Source: Gnetum montanum
Lineage: Eukaryota > Streptophyta > Gnetopsida > Gnetales > Gnetaceae
NCBI GenBank assembly: GCA_015680685.1
Contig: MNCI01017497.1
Coordinates: 749,543-792,727, forward strand
Length of the DNA: 43,185 nt
Direction: 5' to 3'
In this document: positions 1-9,834 of the stretch, piece by piece
Numbering within the stretch: position 1 is the first letter of the stretch
Layout: each line of letters starts with the position of its first letter
Translations under genes and position numbers: made by a program
Notes under the pieces: generated by a model
Database searches by the model: none
Seen by the model: the letters and a program-made list of their open reading frames with translations, nothing else
Told to the model about the DNA's origin: nothing

Positions 1-358
1 ATCTGTCCACACTTAGACCTCTTGCTATGGGCACTTGGAAAATACTCTAACTTTCAAACAGACTACAAGAGTTTTGCTACTTGATTGTTGAAAGACTTCC
101 TTCCAATTGTGCGCCTGGGCACTGTATTTATAAACTTGGGAGCAACTACTTTAATAATTAGAGTAACCACTCTAATAATTAGAATAACTGCTAAAGTAAT
201 CGCTAGAGTAACCATTCTAATAATCAGAATAGCTGCTAGATTAACCACTCTAATAATTAAAGTAACTGCTAGAGTAACTGCTAGAGTAACTGCTAGAGTA
301 ACCACTCTAATAATTAGAGTAACTACTAGAGTAACCGCTAGAGTAACCACTCTCATCA
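1..358 (-). repeat. Partial LTR A of the main Athila-like family (U3 and part of R)
   Basis: The sequence 1-150 matches the R/U3 part of the LTR at 41450-42338 closely, for example 'gcacttggaaaata', 'ctacaagagttttgctactt' and 'ccaattgtgcgcct'. The TATA box on the minus strand is at 125-132 (TATTTATA on plus). The LTR terminus TGATGA (minus strand) is at 353-358. No polypurine tract follows at 359, so this is a 5' LTR or solo LTR, not a 3' LTR. U5 lies off the left edge. U3 upstream of the TATA box is filled by a minisatellite unlike the other LTRs. Confidence 0.8.
146..357. repeat. Minisatellite inside U3 of LTR A
   Basis: Tandem degenerate units are built from two words, 'taataattagagtaaccac' (about 20 bp) and 'gctagagtaact' (12 bp). 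The 12-bp unit is repeated head to tail around 266-300. GAGTNNNNACTC makes each unit an imperfect palindrome. The repeat gives spurious hydrophobic ORFs on both strands. It fills the stretch between TATA box and LTR end where other family copies carry different palindromic words. Confidence 0.85.
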
Positions 359-1126
359 AGGAAAAAATAAAAACCAAGATGGACTATCAAAAATGAATGA
401 AAATTTTCAAAGATTCAAAACTATGTATCAAATAAAACCAAATTACATTCTAATTTCAAACAAGAATCATAGTAGAACTAGTCATTCTATAGTAATCAAT
501 AAAGACCCATTGAGCAAAAAAATCCATTTCCATAAAATTATTGATAGAATGTTCACATAATCCATACCTAAAATTGATGGAGAGAAATTCCAAAAATCAT
601 GAATTACCCTCCCAAAAATCTACAAAATCATCATCTCAAGATGATCGAATTAATACCCATTAGCCCACAATGACATCATAAAAGAATATGGAATTTTATA
701 TTCTTAAATCCATTTGACAAATGTGCAGAAAACTATAAATGTAAATGGAAAGGATCCAAGATCTCTTACCTCTGAATCTACATGAATAAATCTACAAGAG
801 AAGAGAGTAATACAACAAAGATTCAAGAAACAATGTAATCAATCCAAAATCCACTAGCTTCAATCTTTTCACATTACCTGTCTCAAATCATCAGAGTGTG
901 TGGAATGAAAGAGCCATGAAATTTTTAATGGAAGATTAATAAAAAATCATGGAATAGGAGAAAAAACCAATTACGAAAAAAAATATTAAACTAAAAGAAT
1001 ATTTCCATCTATCCTTTTCTCCTTATACATAACTTCCTCTCCTCTCACGTAACATCCACACATAATAAAATAAGTAATAAAGAAAATGGCATAAAACAAA
1101 TATTTCCAAAAATCTTCTAATCAACT
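359..1126. other. AT-rich DNA without recognised content
   Basis: No ORF, LTR motif, primer site or repeat family was recognised here. It is probably the DNA into which the flanking LTRs inserted, or an older decayed element. Confidence 0.5.
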
Positions 1127-2001
1127 TGATGAGTGGCAAGGTACCCCTACACTCAACCATACGAATAACAAGCATTCATGTACAATTCGGTCGAATTCCA
1201 TGGATGGGACTAGTTGTGGCATTTAGATCATTATGCTTTGATCATAGTTCGCTATCTTCCCACTTGGACTAGTGGTAGCTTTGTCACGTATGGTTTAGTC
1301 CAAAGCAAGGTGTATGATGTTGTTTCTAATTCTATGCTACTCCTGATGATGATAAAGATATGGATTAATTAAACTAATGAATACTAGAAAACAAGATCTA
1401 AACTAGCCTATGGGTGATGAGCATCTGCACTTAATCGTCCATACACATCTTGGACTTTGTGAGGCTACTTCTAGGATTGCCAAGTGTATGTCACTAGTTA
1501 TGCCAAATGATACACTTTTGGATTACCAAGTATTTCCACTTAAACACTCATGATTAAGGCATACACATTCTGCTTAATGAAAAAAATAGTAAATATCAAT
1601 AAATGAAAATTTTTAACTAAAGAAAGCATTACATAAGTAAAGCAATAATATTAATCTAAGTGGATGCTACAATGATGCAAGTAATCTCAATCTTTATGTT
1701 TAGTCATGTAACGTGTCCAAGTACGTCACACTCGAACAAAGGTATTGTACGATTACAAACATCACTCTGTTGACATGCATTGGGAATATTCTAACTCTGG
1801 AGAAAAAAACTACAAGAGCTCCACTACTTTGACTAAAAAAATATATGGAAATCATGAGCCTGAGCCCTATATTTATAGATCGGAGTTTACCCTACAACAT
1901 CAGGTATTCGATGTTGCATCCTGGCTCCAACGTCTCGTACGTGACATTAGGGCACTAATATAAGGCTCTGACATCAAGGCTAGGAAAAACATGACTTATA
2001 A
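1127..2001 (-). repeat. Solo LTR B of the main family
   Basis: The left end 'tgatgagtggcaaggtaccc' matches the U5 end of LTR G and the reverse complement of the U5 end of element 1. The right end 'aaaaacatgacttata' matches the U3 end of LTR G. The TATA box (minus) is at 1871-1878. No primer-binding site lies to the left and no polypurine tract to the right, so it is read as a solo LTR. Candidate 5-bp flanks (caact at 1122-1126 and tactt at 2002-2006) match poorly, so the duplication has decayed or the right end is off by a base. Small ORFs inside are chance. Confidence 0.8.
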
Positions 2002-3338
2002 TACTTACTTACAATAAAATTAAAACTAATTAAATTAAATATAATCCAATCAACTACAAATTCTACATAACAAACAAGGTCATAAAATATACTCTAGGAA
2101 TTACAAGCAAATCATAGATGACCAGCCATGCCATGCTTCCAACCATCCTCTTATGAAATCCTACCACACTTAACAATAGGATTAGTGCACATTAGTTGAA
2201 TGTTAATACACACACACACACAAACACACACCAAAAGACACATAATAACATTAATACACCCAACCATCTCAAAGCCATCGATATGAAATACTAAGTGCTC
2301 AACCATAAAATATATCAAACTATTAACATACATGACACACATTCAAGCACAAGCAACAAAATCTTGATACCTATCATATTTAGCAAAAATATCACAAATG
2401 AGGCTTCTTACAAGAAAATTTCAAAATTAGGATGGGAAATGGAGCTCTTAAAGGCATCCATAAATCAAAAGCAACTAGAGGTTCCTTCTTCTTCTACATC
2501 ATCATGTACTATTTTTTCTACTAAGGCATAGTCCCAAAGGTATAGTTCCAAGTCATTGAATCATCCCCTACATTCTCATATTCTCTTATTATGAAATAGA
2601 ATCTCCCTTATCAATTCTACAAATTGATACCCAATGATGTATTGTTTGAAAAATAATTAAAGTTTGCAGTTTTTTCTATTTTTCAAGAGCATAATGTCAT
2701 TTTTTATTTCTACAAATTTATGAGTGAAGGGTAGTAATTTTATCAATTTCTATGAAGTGTAATTCTTTATGACTAGCCACTGTAAAGTATTGTACAATCA
2801 TAAATATCCATGATTACTCATTGAATTCACAAGAAAATAATGAATGGGGTTATGAAACTAATGCTTGAAGGAAAGTGTTAAACTATATAATTCATAACTG
2901 TATAATCATTAGTTTTGTAATCCTTCTAGATCATTTATAATTATTACATTGTCTTGAGACCTAGTCTTTTCGGAATGTACTTAGGTGTAATCACAAGACT
3001 ATGTTGGCTTAGTATTCCATTCATGACTTTATTAATTGAATTCCCCAAAGTCAAGAGAAATGGAAGTGTTGTTGAAATAAAAATTTTGTTGCAACAACAC
3101 TACATATGGTATGGATTTCACACAATAGATGGGGTTTTCAATAAGAAAAGGGTCATCTTAATGTACTTACTAAATTCATCATCATTAATTATTCTACTAT
3201 TCTACGTTACCATTGTGATACTTTTCTAGCTTAATATTACATTTGTTTTGGGTTATTCTATTACTAGAATATGTAATATTTTTCTGATTTGCTTCATGTA
3301 TAACCTTTTATTATTAGATGTGTCTTAGACATCATAGA
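2002..3338. other. AT-rich DNA with a CA microsatellite; no gene recognised
   Basis: A (CA)n tract with one interruption lies near 2210-2232. Several ORFs of 60-90 codons have no recognisable motif. The segment ends at the target site of element 1. Confidence 0.5.
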
Positions 3339-3343
3339 GCTAG
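3339..3343. repeat. Left target-site duplication of element 1
   Basis: GCTAG directly precedes the 5' LTR. GCTGG follows the 3' LTR at 15843-15847. One mismatch in 5 bp fits an old insertion. Confidence 0.75.
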
Positions 3344-4217
3344 TGATGAAGTGTAAATTTGTTGCCGCATTTACTAGGCTGTGTATATGGGACCTCGTAT
3401 ACGTGGCCCCGTCGACGCATCCTCCCATGCGTCAACGTGGCCCCGTTTACACAGCACCTAGTTCAACCTATAAATAAGAGGGCTTCTGCCTCTCTTAGGT
3501 ACCTTTTTGTCATTTGTAGCAAAGATCTTGTAGTTTTTTCATGCAAGAGATAGAATATTTTCCAAGTGCCTGCAGTAGGTGTAAGAAAGATGTTTGACTC
3601 TTTATTCGAGCACTGATGTACCTGAGCCCATTGGAGCGAACGAAAATAAAGATGAGCTTTTCAATCATTCCTTGCAGCAATTGGATTTAGTTATTTAATG
3701 CATTTAATAGTTTAATCTTTCTATGCTTTAATAGTACTTAAGTTTCTCTTGTTATTATTTTAATCGCTCTTGCTCATTTATAGTTTGTAGGAACCATAAC
3801 TACGACCATCTCGAACATAAACCCAACGCTTGGCAACCCAGTGACACTTAACATCTAGTAACCCAGTAGTGGTTAGGGGATGCTTAGGATGTGCATGGAA
3901 GATGGGATTAGATACTTATGCTAGGAATAGTAAAGTTATAGATTAGATAATATTTCATTCCTTACTTTCCATACCTTAATTAGACGCCAAAAGATAAAGT
4001 AAAAAGCCATAAAAATCAGTTGCCTCAATCTCACTTATCCATCGCAATCAGAACAATACAAGTGAGATTGAGAAGACAATGACCATTTTAACAAAGGGTT
4101 TTGTTGGTTAAGGGTCTAGTGTATGTTAAGTGCTTATAGTCTATGGAATTCGACCGAGTCGCGTGTGAACGCTCGTGATTCGCATGGTTGGACGTAGGGG
4201 TACCTAGCCGCTCATCA
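3344..4217 (+). repeat. 5' LTR of element 1 (LTR C)
   Basis: It begins TGATGA and ends TCATCA, a perfect 6-bp inverted terminal repeat. It aligns over its whole length with 14985-15842. U3 carries palindromic words (GTATAC, GTCGAC) separated by GGCCCC. The TATA box is at 3469-3476. The U5 side holds repeated 'acccagt' words and ends 'ggggtacctagccgctcatca', directly before the primer-binding site. Confidence 0.92.
3388..3476 (+). promoter_or_regulatory. LTR promoter of element 1: palindromic U3 module and TATA box
   Basis: TATAAATA at 3469-3476 sits in 'ccTATAAATAagagggct'. Upstream are GTATAC, GTCGAC, CGTCAACG and GTTTAC, joined by GGCCCC-type linkers. Transcription probably starts about 25-30 bp downstream of the TATA box. 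The 3' LTR has the same box at 15096-15103. Confidence 0.7.
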
Positions 4218-4218
4218 T

Positions 4219-4236
4219 TGGCACCGTTGCTGGGGA
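4219..4236 (+). other. Primer-binding site, complementary to plant tRNA-Asp
   Basis: TGGCACCGTTGCTGGGGA starts 2 bp after the LTR. It matches the complement of the plant tRNA-Asp 3' end, TGGCGCCGTTGCCGGGGA, at 16 of 18 positions. Both mismatches are a CpG changed to CA or TG, the typical trace of methyl-cytosine deamination. A tRNA-Asp primer is a known mark of Athila-type elements. Confidence 0.85.
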
Positions 4237-4362
4237 CTGTTAGTCTTACATGTGCCAATTAACCTTAGCAAACTTATTATTAACATTGTTGGAATGGACC
4301 TAGGATAGTAACATTTACGCACGCTAGGCAGATTAAAGTAAAAAGTAAGGTACATCAATTTA

Positions 4363-4689
4363 ATGGATCATCTAACACCCAACATATCTTCTTCTCACAT
4401 GCGAGATGGATCCAACCCACTGATGCCACAAGAATGTTGGGTGGTATATAAGCATCCCAATGAATATGTCCCTGAGTTCACATTCATCCTACATCAGGAT
4501 GAACATCTGCGATGGCGGGACATGGAAAGTAACATTGTACTACCACCTGATCAATCGGCTCCTAGGATGTTGTTCCACAATCTTGCTAGATTAGGCATCC
4601 AAGACCATGGTGCGGAGTACGTTATGGAAGACTATGACTACCAGGACTATTGTCCCACTGAGGCCCAATGGGTACGAGATCAGCAGTAG
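4363..4689 (+). pseudogene. gag N-terminal region, element 1
   Basis: This ORF of 108 codons starts at the first good ATG after the leader, 146 bp past the LTR. The same region in element 2 (41056-41346, minus) shares PQE...VVY.H..E.VP.FTFILH, the DMxxNxVLxPD and SxPRxLxHxLxxLGI stretches and a late Y-rich segment, so it is true family coding sequence and not a chance ORF. It ends at TAG after two CAG codons, which may itself be a decayed CAG. I do not recognise a named domain. By position it is the N-terminal part of Gag (matrix-like), and the frame is lost before the capsid-like core. Confidence 0.7.
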
Positions 4690-4759
4690 GTAGAACGATA
4701 CGAACACATGAAGGGAAAATAATTCAGTAACCCCTTATTCTTGTAAGGGTTGTAGGACG

Positions 4760-5312
4760 ATGGGAAGCCTATATTTCATGACTCCCATTCAGTTAAACTT
4801 CCTATGGGGCATCAGATCCTCCAGTCCATCATCCAAAACAAGTAAGAAAGTGACTAGGACCCCTAGGATGATGGTGGATCATGCAGGAAAGGTCACAGCA
4901 CAAGCGAAGATGGGCAGGAAGATTGAGGCCACCACTAGAGCAGAGGGGGAGATCGACACTAGGGTGGCGGTGATCCCTCTCCCTCTTCTCCATCCTCTCG
5001 CTCCCCACTACCTTCATCTATTTTAGACTATGATCATAATCATGGTAGGAAGGAGCAAGGTGATGGTGGTTGTAAGCACCAAAAGGAACAACATGAGGGA
5101 GCGCGTGCCCAATCATGCAAGCCTCACCATCATGAAAGGAGGGGTACCCGTAATCATCATAGATAGCATGGTGCTTAGCGGGACTATGACTCGGATGAAC
5201 CATTGATGGCTACTCGAAGCATGATTCATATTACTAAGGTAATTTAGATCCCTAGTAGGCACTTGAAGGATAGCTGGATTAGATGCATTGATATGAACAA
5301 CATCCCTAGTTT
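4760..5312 (+). pseudogene. gag linker, charged and low-complexity, element 1
   Basis: No single open frame crosses this stretch, but the frames together give a Ser/Pro/Arg/His/Asp-rich sequence (S-P-S-S-P-S-S-R, DYDHNHGRKEQG) ending in DYDSDEPLMATRSM. The last part is matched in element 2 by DDDEPLLVIRSM near 40560-40600. It is read as a disordered linker between the N-terminal region and the core of Gag. Many short overlapping ORFs here are shadows. Confidence 0.55.
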
Positions 5313-6180
5313 GAAGGGGGATACAATTATGATCCACAAACTCACTTGCAAGTGTTCCATGATGCTTGAACCCTGCAAAATATTGATAATGATTGGTAGA
5401 AGCTTAAGTTGTTCCCACACACACTCATCAAGGAAGCAAAAAGTTGGTATCGGTCTTTGGAACCAGAATCAATCAAAAGATGGAGTACAATGCTTGATAT
5501 TTTCAATGACAAGTATTAAATGTACTCTCGAGTGGTGAATCTAAGATGTCAAATACAAGGTTGGAAGCAAGGGAATCATGAACCCTTGGATGCAACCATG
5601 AGTAGGTACTATTCATTGCTACATCAGTGCCCTGGTCATGGCTACTCTCAGCGGGCACAACTTCGCCATATCATTGATGGGCTCTGATTTGAAGCAAGGA
5701 AGATCCTTAGTGTGTACACCCAAGGATGATTATCAGAACTAAGGGTCCATCAACTGTAGCGCCTCATTGAGCAAGTGGCCAAAGAAGAGGGGGAACTCAG
5801 AAAGAAGGAGAGTACAAAAGAGTTTAACCAAGATCCTTTCCTCAGGAAAAGAAAACTCCAATTTTGTGAAGATGAGGAGGAATCACCATTGGAAGTAGCA
5901 ATGAACCGAAAAACCTTGCCCTTACAAAAGTTTGTATTTGAAATATCGGCAAAGGTTGACAAGATGTGGGACTCTTTGGACAAAAGATTTCAAAGTGTTC
6001 TAAAAATTGCAGAAGAGTCCAGAGAGTAAGGTAATGATCATGATTGGTGTAGGAAGAAGGAAGCTGAACGTGCTCATCATAAGGGTAAGAGCAAAGTTTC
6101 TGTAGTAGAACAGGTTGCAGACTCTGATACAGAGGAAGACGATGAACGTGGCATATGCCAATATGAACATCCTTAGGGGT
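5313..6180 (+). pseudogene. gag core (Retrotrans_gag type), element 1
   Basis: One frame, interrupted by about eight stops, encodes FEGGYNYDPQ, THLQVFHDA, KLFPHTLIKEAKSWYRSL, SIKRWSTMLDIFNDKY and LLHQCPGHGYSQ. This is the classic gypsy Gag core pattern (F-P-x-T-L...A..W...L...S...W..M...F...K). A charged segment follows (MAKEEGELRKKES... from 5775), then a patch CQYEHPxGC near 6150-6183 that may be a broken zinc knuckle. Element 2 has matching sequence at 39560-40612. Several stops here are sense codons in element 2. Gag would form the cytoplasmic particle. Confidence 0.8.
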
Positions 6181-6700
6181 GTTGTCCTGTGGTGTCACAT
6201 CTTCAAGAGTCTAGGATGTATGCATTAAATCCTCGTTTGGCACAAAGGTAAACACCCCCAAGGTTGCCTTACCCACAAGGCAATCCCAGGAAGTTCCACC
6301 AGCGGTAAGGATATTATCCAAGTGGAGTGCCACCGCAACCTTATGAATACTTCCAGTAGGGGCAGCATCCACAAGCATGGGGGATGCCACCTCCAAGGTA
6401 ATAGTACCCTTATCGATGGCCAGATCCCTATGGGTACTACGTTCAACAACCAGTCTCTCCATGGAACTCTTCCAGCCATGCCGCATTTCAGAATTATTAC
6501 CACCCCCCAAAATATTTCAGACCATAATCTCCATCACCAAGGGGGGAAAGCCCACATCTTTACTACCCTCCATCACCTTCTCATGCCATTCTTTCTGCAA
6601 AACATCCCACTCAAGTACCACCTACTCCACCTATGCATGGGGAGATTCCACCAAAACCATAGCTACACAACGCACGAGGGCTTTCAACCTACAACCAGCA
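6181..6700 (+). pseudogene. gag C-terminal Pro/Tyr/Gln/His-rich tail, element 1
   Basis: In the same frame as the core, the sequence reads MYALNPRLAQR, GYYPSGVPPQPYEYFQ, GMPPPR, YPYRWPDPYGYYVQQPVS, HAAFQNYYHPPKYF and VPPTPPMHGEIPPKP, with stops between. Element 2 has the same composition and the same landmarks (SEAPPQPYEQYQ, GMPPPRQ, PYRQQDPYRYCV, HASFQHHYYP, MQGEIPS). The other open frames over this stretch, including longer ones on both strands, are shadows. A long aromatic and Gln-rich tail of this kind suggests a disordered region. No function is assigned. Confidence 0.65.
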
Positions 6701-6874
6701 CCTCAGCCGAGTGGACTAGAACCCAAACCATGAAAACGTCCTTTTTTCTGGCCCAACAATCTGAACATACCCTCACATACACCTGTGGCTAGTGCCTCTG
6801 AGCCTTAAACTACCTCCACTGTTCCACTGCTCGAGCAACCTTCAAATCAAACGTCCTCTAACGTACAAACGGTC

Positions 6875-7372
6875 ATGCTCACACATGTAGTGACCAACTG
6901 GATAAAGGTAGGCCATCTTTCCCAAAAATTGACTAATCCGAGAAGCCCCCTCATCTATCTTCAGGTGGCAAGGAATGATCTATATAAATCTCTTCTAGAC
7001 TCAGGGTCAGGGATCAATTTGATCTCTCATAGCATGTATAAGAATTGGAACTTGGCCCTGCTAAAGAAGAGAAACATTTGGCTTGAGCTGCTAGACCAAT
7101 CCATCACTGTTCCCTTGGGATTGGTGGAGGATATTATGACCACCATTTGTGGGTGGTCCTATCTTGCCAATTTTCTTGTCATCTGTATGGAGAATTGCAA
7201 AGGGAACTTCCCAATCATAATGGGAAGAGCTTGGCTGAGCATGGTGGATGCAAGACTAGGACTCCGAGATCTTTCCCTTGAAATTTCAAAGGAAAATCCC
7301 TTTGGAAAGAGCAAGAAGAAGCATGTTCCATGCATTGTGTACAGTGACTCAGGGTGCAACTGTGTGCAGTAG
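6875..7372 (+). pseudogene. Retropepsin-like aspartic protease (PR), element 1
   Basis: The segment of 165 codons starts with LTHVVTNWIKVGHL and TNPRSPLIYLQV, then LLDSGSGINLIS with the catalytic Asp at 6998-7000 (D-S-G, like the D-T/S-G of retroviral and gypsy proteases), and later GNFPIIMGRAWL, the usual second conserved strand. Element 2 has the same region at 38500-39064 with the active site changed to D-F-G. PR cleaves Gag-Pol in the particle. This is the best preserved enzyme region of element 1, but both joins to its neighbours are out of frame. Confidence 0.85.
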
Positions 7373-7558
7373 TTATGGTCTACTAAGTGGACATCCATTC
7401 AAGCATGCAGTCGGTGTACCGAAGAATCGCCAGTTCAACAGTGCCTGTACACAGCAACCACAACTCAAGAAGGTACCCAGTGGCTGACAACTAATCCTAC
7501 TAGTAGCACATTGTGCATGGAACCATTTGAGGAAATTTTATGAGCCTATGTAGAAAGC

Positions 7559-7819
7559 ATGGATGAAATGGAAGAGGTTCATCAACAAGTCTCCATTGTT
7601 GATGAACATGATAATTGGGGAAAGTTGCAAATCCCTAAAAGCTTCAAACAAGAGCCCCTAGAGCTCAAGTCCTTATCATCCCACTTAGAATACACATTTC
7701 TGCAAAGTGGAAAGCTGGTAATTATCAATGCCACCCTTGCTCCTGAACAGAAGAAAAAGTTGTTGAAGGTGGTAAAAAAATGGGATGCTATGGAATCACC
7801 TGACAACCAAGCATTGTAA
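7559..7819 (+). pseudogene. PR-RT linker, element 1; reads into a deleted RT
   Basis: The frame gives WGKLQIPKSFKQEPLELKSL, a following SHLEYTFL, LVIINATLAPEQKKKLL and VVKKWDAM. This is the well-known segment just before RT in Athila/Tat polyproteins (LELKPLP.HL.YAFL...). It is cut at about 7790-7797, where element 2 continues into RT. After the cut the sequence aligns with the thumb end of RT in element 2. So about 0.7 kb, with fingers, palm and the YxDD box, is missing. Confidence 0.8.
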
Positions 7820-7839
7820 AAGATGTTTGATCATTCCTT

Positions 7840-8382
7840 GGCCACACTAGTTACTACTGGTGCTTCATTGAAAATTTCTCGAAGATCACCAAGTCATTGG
7901 TAGAACTCACAAAGAAAGATGCTCTATTCATCTGGACCAAGGAATGTGAATCTACATTCCAAGTGCTTAAGCAAAAACTCATGGAAACTCTAGTTCTACG
8001 GGTACTTGATTGGTCTAAACACTTCCACTTTATGAAGGATGCATCCAACCATGCCTTGGGAGCTGTGCTTACATAGTGTGATGATCAAAAATGTCCATAC
8101 TATATCCACTGTGCAAGCCGTAGCATTATGGGTGCTCAGCTTACGTACACCACCACTGAAAAGGAGTTGATGGTGGTGGTGTTTGCCTTGGAGAAATTCC
8201 AACACTATGTTCTCAAATACAAGGTATTTGACTGACCATAGTGCTATCCGATTCCTGATGAACAAACCAACGGTGAGCCCTCGCATCATCCGGTGGTTGG
8301 TGATTCTTCAAGAGTTTGACCTCACCATGGTAGATCGGAAGGGAATAGAGAATGTGGTTGCTAACCACTTATCTCAATTGTG
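7840..8382 (+). pseudogene. RT C-terminal end plus RNase H, element 1
   Basis: The frame from 7840 gives GHTSYYWCFIENFSKIT, KKDALFIWTKEC, then MKDASNHALGAVLT-stop and TEKELMVVVFALEKF. A +1 shift near 8220 leads to YLTDHSAIRFLMN and EFDLTMVDRKGIENVVANHL. These are the standard marks of gypsy RNase H (DAS..A.GAVL.Q, EKELLAVVFA..KF, TDH.A). The stop after AVLT is TAG where element 2 has CAG. The Asp of DAS, the Glu of KEL and the Asp of TDH are kept. RNase H removes RNA during reverse transcription. Confidence 0.85.
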
Positions 8383-9834
8383 ATGGGATGATGCAGAAGA
8401 GGAGGAGCTCCTTTCTGACCAATTTCTAGATGAACTCCTCTTCACAGGCGTAGTCAATTCGCAGGTGCCCAAAGCATCACCGTGGTTCAGTCACATCCTT
8501 ACTTACCTCACAACGTAGGAGTTGCCAAAGGAGTGGGATCATCGGCAAAAATAACAGTTTCTCCATAAGGCCAAGTGCTTCATGGAAATAAATGGCCACC
8601 TCTATAAGGTGTGTGCAGATGGCCTGGTCCGATAGTGTATCTCTAATGACAATACACTACGCATCCTCCAAGATGCTCATGAAGGCCCTTATCGGGGCCA
8701 CTATGCTGGATGCCGCACAACCATTAAGATCCTGCTTGTAGGATATTACTGGCCCATAATTTTCAAGGATGCACAATGGTTCTCCTGCTCCTGTGAATGA
8801 TGCCACAAAGATGGTGGGATGACTACATGGATGGAGGGACCTCAATAGTGGATCCAACCATTAGAGCCTTTTGACATTTGGGGCATCGACTTCATGGGGC
8901 TCATCACACCACTGTCCAACAGAAAGGCATACATCATTATAGCTGTGGACTACTACACAAAGTGGATAAAGGTGGCTACTATCATTGGCTGTTCTTCAAA
9001 CACCATCACACGATTTTTCTAATAAAAAATTGTCAACAGGTTTGGAGTGCCATGTGCACTCATCTCGGATAATGGGACTCATTTCATGGGTGTTACTTTT
9101 CAAAAAGCCTTGCAACACTTGGGGGTCACCCATAAATTTACAACACCCTATCACCCCCAAGCCAATGGGCAAGCTGAAGTCACCAATAGGGAGATCACCA
9201 AGATCCTCACCTGAACCATCAGCAAATATAGGAGGGATATTGGAGCACCAAACTTAACAATGCCCTTTGGGCCTATTGCTCCACTTGGAAACTTCCTATA
9301 GGGTACTCTCCCTATAAGTTAGTGTACGGAAAGTTACCAAAACTTCCAATCTAGGTAGAACTCCGGATACTATCCATAGCCAGTGACTTAGGTCTTGACC
9401 TACCACTAGCACAATGCGAACAACTTATCAACCTTAGTGTGCTAGATGAGAACCAATTAGTGGCCCTATCTTTAAATGAGATCAACAAGTCCTACAACAA
9501 AAAAGGTCATGATCTTAGGATTCAGAAGGTCATATTTAGATGTGGAGACAAATTGTTGTATTGGAACCCCACACATGTATCACAACCGACCAAGTTTCAA
9601 ACACTATGGGAGGGACCTTACATTGTCTCCGAAACCTTCCCATCTAGGGCCTTGCTCATCCACAAACTTGAGGACCCCACACAGATGTAGTTGGTCAACC
9701 GGCAGCAACTAAAACCTTTCCGTGAGCTCCACTTAACCAGTGATACCAACACATCATCACTAGAACAGCCTCGCTCCATCTTTCTCATCTCTTCCTTTCT
9801 GCCCAGTCATGAGGGAGATCATCTTCCATGCTAA
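8383..9834 (+). pseudogene. Integrase (IN) with HHCC finger, DD35E core and C-terminal region, element 1
   Basis: The zinc finger His pair is at 8678-8680 and 8699-8701 (HEGPYRGHYAG), with its Cys pair near 8787-8805. Core residues are D in WGIDFMG (8888-8890), D in ISDNGTHF (9068-9070) and E in NGQAEVTN (9176-9178). The second D and the E are 35 residues apart, the expected DD35E spacing. The C-terminal part has LLYWNPTHVSQPTKFQTLW, GPYIVSETF and LVNRQQLKPF. At least ten stops and several frameshifts break it. Pol ends at TAA 9832-9834. Element 2 keeps only the last part of this domain. Confidence 0.88.

Noticed and set aside
146-357. CRISPR-like array
   Set aside because: Repeats are contiguous and degenerate with no unique spacers, and lie inside an LTR of a plant element.
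63-396. Hydrophobic ORFs of about 104 codons on both strands
   Set aside because: They are translations of the U3 minisatellite; the repeats keep all frames open.
2151-2342. Minus-strand ORF with a Val/Cys run
   Set aside because: It is the CA microsatellite read through; no domain.
6211-6792. Several ORFs of 92-156 codons on both strands over the gag tail
   Set aside because: The frame shared with element 2 is a different one, interrupted by stops; these are shadows.
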